DNA of 9,908 nt, from NCBI GenBank assembly GCA_027062125.1, contig JAMOTW010000052.1:1-9908 (forward strand), in the 5' to 3' direction. The notes below the pieces were generated by a model, which did not search any database, was not told the origin of the DNA, and worked only from the letters and a program-made list of their open reading frames with translations. The number at the start of each line of letters is the position of its first letter. The first letter of the stretch is position 1. A program made the translations under genes and the position numbers. Below are positions 1 through 5,576 of the stretch, one piece after another. The stretch is from Thermococcus sp. Its GTDB lineage: Archaea; Methanobacteriota_B; Thermococci; Thermococcales; Thermococcaceae.

Positions 1-990
1 AAGCCTTCTAAGGTCGAGAACCTCTACGACCGCAGGATAGAGGAGATGCCCTTTGAGGATGCCTACTCCTTTGCCTCAGACTTCGCCTCCATGATGGGGG
101 CGTTGAAGGGCGACGCCACCCTCTCAGGCTCCCTTGCCTTCGGTGTGAACACCTACGGCCTGGTAAACTCCAACGGCGTTGAGCTGGAGGACCACTCAAC
201 TGGAATGAGCGCCTCTGTATACGCGGTCCTCGGCACAGGGACCGGCTCCTACTACCAGTCATACCGCTCGCTCCAGCCTCTTGAAGAACTCGAAAGGGGC
301 ATCAACGAGGCCCTTCGCGATGCAAAGCTGAGCGCGGTGGCGAAGCCCATCGACGGCCACTCCGGTGAGGTTCTCCTCGAGCCGGAGGCCTTCCAGTCGG
401 TTCTCTCGATATTCCTCGAGAACGTCTTCGGCGACAGCGTCTACTTCAGGAGGAGCAGGTTCTCGGCTCTTGGCGAGACGGTGGGGAGCGAGTGCCTGAC
501 CATCATCGACGACGCCACCCTTCCGGCTGGCTCCGGGAGCTACCCCTTCGACGGCGAGGGAGTTCCGGGCCAGAGAAAGGTCCTCATTGAGGATGGCGTT
601 CTTAAATCGTTCCTCCTCGACTTCACCTACGCCTTTTTCCTCGGCATGGAGAGCACAGGTAACGCGGTCAGGGACTTCAGGACGAAGCCCCACATAGGGA
701 CGAGCAACCTCGTCGTTGAACCCGGGAAAGAATCGCTGGAGGACTTCGAGGGGGTTGTTGTCAAGGACGTCTTCGGCGAGCACACGGCCAACCCGGTCAG
801 CGGGGACTTTTCCCTGACTATAGGACTCGGCTACGTCGTCAAGAACGGCGATATCAGGCCCTTCCGAGACAACATGCTCTCCGGGAACGTCTTCGAGCTC
901 CTTCGCTGGGTGAGCGCTGTGGGTAAGAAACCCCTCCTCAGGGGCTCTTTCGTCTCGCCGAGGGTCTTGGCGGGTGCCAGGATAGTGTGA
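1..990 (+). CDS. tldE: TldE/PmbA family protein, 5'-truncated by window start
   Basis: Reading frame 1 is open from the first base, so the 329 residues seen are the C-terminal part of a longer protein; the ATG at 46 is internal. TldE (PmbA) partners the metalloprotease TldD in a cytoplasmic complex that cleaves small unfolded or modified peptides; in E. coli the pair matures microcin B17 and degrades the CcdA antitoxin. Visible family signatures are GSYPFDGEGVPG, followed by the IEDGVLKSFLLD and STGNAVRDF blocks, and later the ANPVSGDFS block and a glycine-rich GLGYVVKNGDI strand. No HExxxH zinc motif is present in the visible part, which fits TldE rather than TldD (in TldD that motif lies further upstream, so this is supportive only). 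TldD is probably encoded just upstream, outside the window. The stop is TGA at 988-990. The next gene starts 66 bases later from its own promoter. Confidence 0.9.
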   Translation, partial: KPSKVENLYDRRIEEMPFEDAYSFASDFASMMGALKGDATLSGSLAFGVNTYGLVNSNGVELEDHSTGMSASVYAVLGTGTGSYYQSYRSLQPLEELERGINEALRDAKLSAVAKPIDGHSGEVLLEPEAFQSVLSIFLENVFGDSVYFRRSRFSALGETVGSECLTIIDDATLPAGSGSYPFDGEGVPGQRKVLIEDGVLKSFLLDFTYAFFLGMESTGNAVRDFRTKPHIGTSNLVVEPGKESLEDFEGVVVKDVFGEHTANPVSGDFSLTIGLGYVVKNGDIRPFRDNMLSGNVFELLRWVSAVGKKPLLRGSFVSPRVLAGARIV

Positions 991-1012
991 AAATCCGAGC
1001 TCCTCGCTAACC

Positions 1013-1019
1013 TTTTATA
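1013..1019 (+). promoter_or_regulatory. TATA box for the DUF257 gene
   Basis: The sequence CTTTTATAC (1012-1020) is a good archaeal box A. It lies in the 66-base gap after tldE, about 40 bases before the ATG at 1057. A start site about 25 bases downstream (near 1042-1045) leaves a short leader that carries the GGTGG ribosome site. Seen in sequence; activity is inferred. Confidence 0.6.
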
Positions 1020-1056
1020 CTTTGACGTTGCAAAGAACATAAGGGTGGTGGACAAC

Positions 1057-1719
1057 ATGGCGATTCAGGCGATGGACTCAATTCTCTTCGGCCTCAGGCC
1101 CGGCGAGACTGTTCTCGTTGAGTACGGCTCGACTTCTTCTCCGGAGCTCCTTCTCTACCTGATATGCCGAAGATGCAGGGATCAGAGGAAGCCGGTTCTC
1201 CTGGACGACATCTCCGACTCGTTTGCCGAGGCACTCGCCCGGCTTGAACTCATGGGGCTCAAACTCGAGGGGCTCTCCAACGTTCCCGTGATAAAGATCG
1301 GCGGCAACCGCGACGCCGGGAGCGTATTCGGCCGCGTTGAGGTGGACAAGTACTCCCTTGACTTCAAGTACTACGGCGAGATATACGAGAAGGTAGTGCC
1401 CCACGAGGTCGTGTTCAACCCCGTCATCGGGATGCACAAGCTCTTCGTGGCCCTCGAAAGGCGAGAGGTCATTAGACTCCTGCGCAACATATCGACGTTC
1501 GTCGGTAAAAAAAGCCGCATAACCCTCTACTTCGTCAACAGGGATGCGGTTGAGAGGTACTCGCCGGAGATAATCTCCCTGTTTGAGGAGACCGCCACCA
1601 CAGTCCTCAGGTGGGAGTTCGACGGGAACAAGTACAGGCTGAGGGTCGTCAAGGCGGTGAACGGGAGCATCCTCGGTTCCAGCGTCTCCTTCAGCTTCAA
1701 GGACATCATGAAGGCCTGA
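1057..1719 (+). CDS. DUF257 family protein
   Basis: A 220-residue protein matching DUF257 (PF03192), a family restricted largely to Pyrococcus and Thermococcus and without an assigned biochemical role. The recognisable pattern is an N-terminal LRPGETVLVEYGSTSSPELLL segment, then the VLLDDISDSF stretch, the VIKIGG loop and a C-terminal region of alternating strands and helices. The ancestry may be RecA/KaiC-like (compare family members with GE.vLiE..S.s.p starts), but no Walker A is present here, so ATP binding is not claimed. No signal peptide or membrane segment is seen, so it should be cytoplasmic. The ATG at 1057 was chosen over in-frame GTGs at 1045 and 1048 because those GTGs form part of the ribosome site GGTGG/GGTG (1044-1050), six bases before the ATG. 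It is probably monocistronic: its own TATA box lies upstream and another promoter follows it. Confidence 0.85.
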   Translation: MAIQAMDSILFGLRPGETVLVEYGSTSSPELLLYLICRRCRDQRKPVLLDDISDSFAEALARLELMGLKLEGLSNVPVIKIGGNRDAGSVFGRVEVDKYSLDFKYYGEIYEKVVPHEVVFNPVIGMHKLFVALERREVIRLLRNISTFVGKKSRITLYFVNRDAVERYSPEIISLFEETATTVLRWEFDGNKYRLRVVKAVNGSILGSSVSFSFKDIMKA

Positions 1720-1727
1720 CCGCGAGG

Positions 1728-1735
1728 TTTTTAAG
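1728..1735 (+). promoter_or_regulatory. TATA box for the CGTase-type gene
   Basis: GGTTTTTAAG (1726-1735), just after the DUF257 stop, is a box A-like element about 30 bases before the predicted start of transcription. It lies upstream of the TATCAC-N5-GTGATA operator, which therefore sits over the transcription start and ribosome site. Confidence 0.55.
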
Positions 1736-1746
1736 TCCTCCTCTCT

Positions 1747-1763
1747 TATCACTCCCGGTGATA
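1747..1763 (+). promoter_or_regulatory. Thermococcales glycolytic motif (TrmBL1/Tgr operator)
   Basis: A perfect inverted repeat TATCAC-TCCCG-GTGATA. This is the published consensus TATCAC-N5-GTGATA of the Thermococcales glycolytic motif bound by TrmBL1 (Tgr in T. kodakarensis). In this regulon a site downstream of the TATA box means repression that is lifted by maltodextrins, while a site upstream of it means activation of gluconeogenic genes. Here it begins 12 bases downstream of the TATA box and overlaps the ribosome site GGTGAT (1757-1762), so the repressor form is expected. Confidence 0.88.
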
Positions 1764-1767
1764 TTGA

Positions 1768-3936
1768 GTGTCAATGGGCAGGCTGGCTGTCGTTCTAACC
1801 CTCGTGCTGGTACTTCTCTCACCCTTCGCGGGCGCTTATCGGGTTCCCGAGAGGGGCGTCGTGTATCAAATAATGGTCGACCGCTTCTACGATGGCAATC
1901 CGGGCAACAACGACCGCTTCTACGACTCCGGGCACAGGAACTACCGTCTCTACTGGGGAGGTGACATAGAGGGCATCACCGAGAAGCTCGACTACCTGGG
2001 GAGCCTCGGAGTCTCGATGGTATGGCTGACCCCGCTGAACGACAACATCAACAAAATGGCCCATGGAAGCGCCCCGTACCACGGCTACTGGACGAGGGAC
2101 TACAAGCGTATTGAGGAGCACTTCGGGGACTGGAATGACTTCAGGAAGCTCGTGGAGGAAGCGAGGAAGAGGGGAATCTGCGTAATCGTCGACTACGTGC
2201 CCAACCACGCGGGCCCGGCAACGGACGGGGAGTTTGGGGCCCTCTACGACAACGGGACGAAGGTAACCGACTACTACGAGGACACCAGGAACGCCAGCGT
2301 GAACCCCACCACAGGAATCAGGGAGGCCGTCTACCACCACAACGGCAACATCTTCCGCTGGGAGGGCATCCAGCTCAAGTACGCGAACCTCTACGGTTTG
2401 GCCGACTTCAACCAGCTCAACCCCTGGGTCGACTCGTACCTCACGGAGGGGGCTAGGCTCTTCGTCGGGAACGGCGCCTGCGGCCTCAGGATAGATGCGG
2501 TAAAGCACATGGAACTCGGCTGGCTCGAGACCTTTTACCTCCGCCTCTACTCTGAGAGGCCGCTCTTCATCTACGGCGAGTATTACTCCCTCTCGACGGA
2601 GGGGACGAAAGACCTCCACGAGCTCTACCGCTACTCCAACGTCTCGCCGGTCCTCAACATGCCAATAAGGGAGGACATCGTGAGAACCTTCGGCTTCGTC
2701 GGAAGCTTCGAGACCCTCGCGAGGGAGCTTGAGGTTTATTACTCCCGCTTCCTCTACCCCAACAAGGAACTCAACTTCCTCGACAGCCACGACCTGGTTC
2801 GCTTCCTCAACGCGGCAAAGCGGGACGATTCCGTGGAGCGCTTCCACATGGCGCTGGCGCTGACCATGACGCTCCCGGGGATTCCGGTCATCTACTACGG
2901 CGACGAGAGCTACCTCGTGAGCCCGGATGGAAAGGGCGACCCCTACAACAGGCCAATGATGGTCTTCAACAACACCACCGAGGCGGCCGGGATAATAAGG
3001 ACCCTGGCGGGGCTCAGGAAAACCAACGACGCTTTAGCCTTCGGCGACTTCAGGACCCTCTACGCTAACTACTCCGTCTGGGCCTTCGAGAGAACCTTCG
3101 GAACCCACAGGCTCCTCGTCGTCATGAACAAGGGCTCCCCCTCGAACCTCACCCTGGGCCTCGACTGGCCGGACGGGGTTTACCGCGATGCCCTGTACGG
3201 CGCCGAAATGGCCGTCGGGAACGGAAAGGCGACCGTCTTCCTGCCCAGGAACAGCCTCTACGTCTTCCACCTGGAGCGCCCGCAGGATGAACCCCTCATC
3301 GGCTCCCTAACGCCCTACGCCGCACAAGCAGGCCAGGAGGTCCTCATCGGTGGCGCCGGCTTTGGGAATGCCGGGAGGGTATTCATCGGCGGCAAGGAAG
3401 CGGAGGTTCTCTCCTGGAACTCCACGGAGATACTAATCCGCGTCCCGAAGGTCGAGACGTCCGCTGCCTGGGTGAACGTCACCGTTGAGACCGGCGGAAA
3501 GAGGAGCGCTCCCGCGAAGCTCCGCTACTACTCCGGAAACGACGTTCCAGCGCTGATAGCTCTCGAGGCTGGCAACCTCACCGGCGAGCTGTGGATCGTG
3601 GGGAACATCTCCGAGCTGGCTGAGCCGAGGCCCCTCCTGAAGTCCTCGACGGGTTACTACTTCACAGTCGCCCCACTCCCGAACAGAACGGCCTTCTCGG
3701 TCCGGCTCTACAGGGGCTCCGCCTGGGAGAAGCTCGAACCGCTGAACGTTACCCTCTACGGGGTTGGTGGCAGGACCGTGGTCCTCACACGGAAACCGCC
3801 GGAGACACCCGCTCCAGAACCCACGACGACCATCGTTCACCGCCCGATAGGGACGAACCCGGCCCCTTACATCGCCCTGGCGGCCCTCCTGCTGGCCGTG
3901 GCGGCAGTGATGTTCAGGAGGAGGGCTGTTTCGTAA
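1768..3936 (+). CDS. secreted, membrane-anchored GH13 enzyme, cyclodextrin glucanotransferase type
   Basis: A 722-residue extracellular starch-acting enzyme. Residues 1-23 are a signal peptide (cleavage likely after AGA23). The GH13 barrel carries region I VDYVPNH (D142, N146, H147), region II GLRIDAVKH (R241, nucleophile D243, H247), the acid/base E271 in YGEYY, and FLDSHD (H341, D342). Cyclodextrin glucanotransferases (CGTases) are favoured over plain amylase by DRFYDGNPGNN, by PYHGYWTRDY, by DAVKHMELGW, and by Y209 in LYGLADFN, equivalent to the central Tyr195 that shapes cyclodextrin formation. A TIG/IPT domain (about 508-592) and a CBM20-like domain (about 595-674) follow, as in CGTase domains D and E. 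A Pro/Thr linker (677-693), one membrane helix (about 698-716) and RRR at 717-719 suggest anchoring to the cell surface. GTG 1768 is chosen because GGTGAT lies 5 bases upstream; ATG 1774 would be 11 away. Maltogenic amylase or neopullulanase activity remains possible. Confidence 0.87.
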   Translation: MSMGRLAVVLTLVLVLLSPFAGAYRVPERGVVYQIMVDRFYDGNPGNNDRFYDSGHRNYRLYWGGDIEGITEKLDYLGSLGVSMVWLTPLNDNINKMAHGSAPYHGYWTRDYKRIEEHFGDWNDFRKLVEEARKRGICVIVDYVPNHAGPATDGEFGALYDNGTKVTDYYEDTRNASVNPTTGIREAVYHHNGNIFRWEGIQLKYANLYGLADFNQLNPWVDSYLTEGARLFVGNGACGLRIDAVKHMELGWLETFYLRLYSERPLFIYGEYYSLSTEGTKDLHELYRYSNVSPVLNMPIREDIVRTFGFVGSFETLARELEVYYSRFLYPNKELNFLDSHDLVRFLNAAKRDDSVERFHMALALTMTLPGIPVIYYGDESYLVSPDGKGDPYNRPMMVFNNTTEAAGIIRTLAGLRKTNDALAFGDFRTLYANYSVWAFERTFGTHRLLVVMNKGSPSNLTLGLDWPDGVYRDALYGAEMAVGNGKATVFLPRNSLYVFHLERPQDEPLIGSLTPYAAQAGQEVLIGGAGFGNAGRVFIGGKEAEVLSWNSTEILIRVPKVETSAAWVNVTVETGGKRSAPAKLRYYSGNDVPALIALEAGNLTGELWIVGNISELAEPRPLLKSSTGYYFTVAPLPNRTAFSVRLYRGSAWEKLEPLNVTLYGVGGRTVVLTRKPPETPAPEPTTTIVHRPIGTNPAPYIALAALLLAVAAVMFRRRAVS

Positions 3937-3953
3937 ATAGGAACTTACGGAAC

Positions 3954-3972
3954 ATTTGTTGACTTTTGTTTT
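3954..3972 (+). terminator. T-rich termination region after the CGTase-type gene
   Basis: Runs of T (TTTGTT, CTTTTGTTTT) begin 19 bases after the TAA at 3934-3936. Archaeal RNA polymerase terminates at T-rich tracts without needing a hairpin. No stem is seen here. Confidence 0.4.
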
Positions 3973-3978
3973 GCGTAA

Positions 3979-3988
3979 TTTTTATATA
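3979..3988 (+). promoter_or_regulatory. TATA box in the noncoding gap
   Basis: TTTTTATATA is the strongest TATA-like element in the window by eye. No convincing protein-coding gene follows within 250 bases. A start site about 25 bases on (near 4008-4012) would coincide with the beginning of the structured GC-rich block at 4010-4125, so it may drive a noncoding RNA. Confidence 0.5.
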
Positions 3989-4007
3989 GCCTTGTGGGGT
4001 AGTTTTT

Positions 4008-4156
4008 AGTGATGTGGCAGTCTCCGGTATGTGGGGGTTCTAAGCCCGAATGGAGACTTAATGGGAGATGTGGGGAGTCACCGTTCCCCCCGAAAGCCCT
4101 CCAATGAAGTTGGGAGGAGGCAAGGTTAGCCGTAACGACGTTTACATTTTTCTTTT
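4008..4156 (+). ncRNA. candidate structured RNA, possibly an orphan TnpB guide-RNA scaffold
   Basis: This block follows the TATA box at 3979-3988 and ends in a T-tract (4147-4156). By eye it forms: a 7-bp outer stem (4019-4025 with 4052-4058) enclosing a small hairpin (4035-4039 with 4043-4047); a hairpin 4072-4076 with 4085-4089; and a hairpin 4098-4104 with 4110-4117 with one bulged G. A short frame from ATG 4012 to the TGA at 4105-4107 reads MWQSPVCGG, then KPEWRLNG, and ends KALQ. Its stop falls in the last hairpin, as a TnpB tail does at a right end. The stretch GAAAGCC...GAGG..GCAA around 4092-4124 recurs at the left-end hairpin 4157-4186. I infer that it is a relic right end of a second TnpB element with its RNA scaffold, followed by about 25 bases that could act as guide. 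An unrelated chromosomal small RNA is also possible. Confidence in transcription is modest. Confidence 0.33.
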
Positions 4157-4161
4157 GAAAG

Positions 4162-4181
4162 CCTCGCCGTTCACGGCGAGG
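4162..4181 (+). repeat. left-end subterminal hairpin of the IS element
   Basis: A perfect 8-bp stem, CCTCGCCG (4162-4169) with CGGCGAGG (4174-4181), around a TTCA loop. The position and arm sequence match the right-end hairpin. In IS200/IS605 elements TnpA recognises such hairpins on single-stranded DNA. Confidence 0.75.
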
Positions 4182-4225
4182 ATGCAATAAACCACCCAAC
4201 CAGTCTTTAAACCAGGAAAGCAAAC

Positions 4226-4234
4226 TATTTTAAA
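4226..4234 (+). promoter_or_regulatory. TATA box for tnpB
   Basis: TATTTTAAA is centred about 31 bases before the tnpB ATG at 4261. No GGTG-type ribosome site precedes the ATG, so the transcript is probably leaderless or nearly so. Confidence 0.5.
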
Positions 4235-4260
4235 GCCTAAAATTCACACCATACCTCGAA

Positions 4261-5575
4261 ATGAAGCGAACAATAACAGTAAAACTCCAACCCTCAAAAG
4301 AACAAGCGAAAACCCTCCACCAGTTAGCCGATTCAGGAGCTAAAGCATGGAACAGAGTAAACTACTTGAGAAGACGACAGTACTTCCAAGAGCAAATCGT
4401 GGACTTTAACAAAACCGAGAAGACCGTTTATGAAGAGTTTAAACGAGAAATCGGCTCAGTCACGGTTCAACAAATAGCGAGGAAGAACGCTGAAGCCTGG
4501 CGGAGTTTCTTCTCACTCCTTCGGAAAAAGCGAAGCGGAGAACTCCCCAACTGGCTCAAGCCAAAACCACCAAAACTATCTCAAAGAAGATGGGAGGAGA
4601 AAACCCTTAATCGTCCTAAGGAAAGACCAATACAAGATTGAGGGCAATAAACTAATCCTAAAAGGCCTTGGGAAGTTTAAACGTCTCGAAGTCCAGTTTA
4701 AGGGTAGGATGCACTTGAAGGGAAAGCAGGGACGGGTAGAAATCACTTACGACCCCGTTAAGCGGAAATGGTATGCTCACGTCAGCCTTACTGTCAGGGA
4801 AAAACTCGAGGGCGAAGACTGGGTAAGCGTTCCAAGAACGCCAAAAGGAAACCTTTCAGCGGGAATTGACCTTGGAGTGAACAACTTGATGGCCGTTTAC
4901 GTGGAGAGTGGGGAAAGTTTTCTGGTCAAGGGGAGACCGCTTAAAAGCATTGACTTCTACTGGAGAAGAAAAATCGCCGAGTACCAGTCAAAACTCAACA
5001 AGAGTGGAGCCAAAACGAGTAGAAAACTCAAGAGAATGCACGAGAAAGCCAAACTTCAAGCAAAGCACTACATCAACACGGCGGTAAGGCAAACAGTTAG
5101 GAAACTTTACGAGCTCGGTGTTTCTAAAATCGTGATTGGCTATCCAAAGGGGATAGCTCGGAATTCTGATAAGGGCAAAAGGCAGAATTTCGTCCTCTCT
5201 CACGTTTGGCGGTTTAATACGGTTATTAAACGCTTGACGGAAGTTGCGGAAGAGTATGGTATTCGTGTTGTGGTTGTTGGTGAGGCTTTTACTTCTAAAC
5301 TTTGCCCTGTCTGCGGGAAGCCTCACGAGGAGGCTCGCTTTGTCCGAGGGTTGTTTAAGTGTCCCGCAACGGGGCTTGTTTTTAACGCGGATTTAGTTGG
5401 AGCGTTTAACATTTTGAGGAAGGTTGTGGGAACAATAACTCCGAACTTGGGCGGTTTGTACGCTCAAGGGAGGGGTAACGGGGGGAAGGCCCTTCCCGAG
5501 GGGTTCGAGGAACCCGTTTTAATGGGTTCCCTGATGAGAATCCCTCGAACCTCCCCATCAATGGCGAGGGGTTGA
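4261..5575 (+). pseudogene. tnpB: tnpB, RNA-guided nuclease of the IS element, single-base frameshift
   Basis: The frame from ATG 4261 runs to a stop at 4639-4641 after 126 codons. The homologous frame resumes one base over: CCA (4570-4572) then, skipping one A of the run 4572-4575, AAC TAT CTC, reading NYLKEDG and continuing to TGA 5573-5575. Joined, the protein has 437 residues, normal for TnpB. Motifs in joined numbering: N-terminal MKRTITVKLQPSKEQ; RuvC-I GIDLGVNN with D203; VIGYPKGIARN (G293) where many TnpBs have the RuvC-II Glu; EAFTSK with E341; a zinc knuckle CPVCG (C348, C351) and C367 with T370 in place of the fourth Cys; RuvC-III NADLVGAFN with D377. TnpB is guided by an RNA from the element's right end and cuts the empty donor site, helping the element persist. 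As sequenced it should be inactive, unless the extra A is an error or is bypassed by frameshifting. Codon use is more A/T-rich than in its neighbours. Confidence 0.88.
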
Positions 5576-5576
5576 G
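5481..5576 (+). ncRNA. candidate omega RNA (TnpB guide-RNA scaffold) inside the tnpB 3' end
   Basis: The last 30 or so tnpB codons fold strongly. A 6-bp hairpin is formed by 5483-5488 with 5492-5497. Then comes a coaxial 14-bp structure: 5502-5508 with 5545-5551 continuing into GGAACCC (5509-5515) with GGGTTCC (5524-5530), having an 8-base loop and a 14-base bulge (5531-5544). The right-end hairpin 5550-5569 follows and competes for two bases. In studied IS200/IS605 elements the scaffold is the right-end part of the tnpB transcript and the guide is the flanking DNA. Here the guide would begin near 5577 (GCCGAACCCTCGCCC), inside the end of the PP-loop gene. Confidence 0.55.
5550..5569 (+). repeat. 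right-end subterminal hairpin of the IS element
   Basis: CCTCCCC (5550-5556) pairs with GGCGAGG (5563-5569) with one C-C mismatch, loop ATCAAT. The arms resemble those of the left-end hairpin. It lies within the last tnpB codons and the last codons of the opposite gene. Confidence 0.65.

Larger units (their letters stand above)
4158..5576 (+). mobile_element. IS200/IS605-superfamily element, tnpB only (IS1341 type)
   Basis: The segment is clearly less GC-rich than both flanks. It contains one gene, tnpB, no tnpA, and subterminal hairpins with related arms at both ends: CCTCGCCG/CGGCGAGG (4162-4181) and CCTCCCC/GGCGAGG (5550-5569, one mismatch). Such single-strand transposing elements have no terminal inverted repeats or target duplication. 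The exact ends are inferred: TTGAA just before the left hairpin and TTGAG just after the right one would be the matching cleavage sites, giving roughly 4158-5576, about 1.4 kb. Without TnpA it would depend on a transposase supplied in trans. It sits between two convergent genes and abuts the 3' end of the PP-loop gene. Confidence 0.8.

Noticed and set aside
1819..2847. 342-codon open frame opposite the CGTase-type gene
   Set aside because: Composition-driven shadow of a GC-rich gene; the + strand frame has full catalytic motifs, a signal peptide and a promoter.
4008..4149. H/ACA guide RNA, suggested by ACA at 4144-4146 just before the T-tract
   Set aside because: No stem closes next to the ACA at the required distance, and no clear kink-turn or pseudouridylation pocket is seen.
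3945..4223. 92-codon open frame on the - strand through the noncoding gap
   Set aside because: It runs across the T-tracts, the TATA box and both hairpins, has no ribosome site and resembles no family; it looks like chance openness.
4709..5575. Separate gene starting at ATG 4709
   Set aside because: The same frame continues upstream with clear TnpB sequence (QYKIEGNKLILKG and before) to the A run at 4572-4575, so this is the second part of a frameshifted tnpB.
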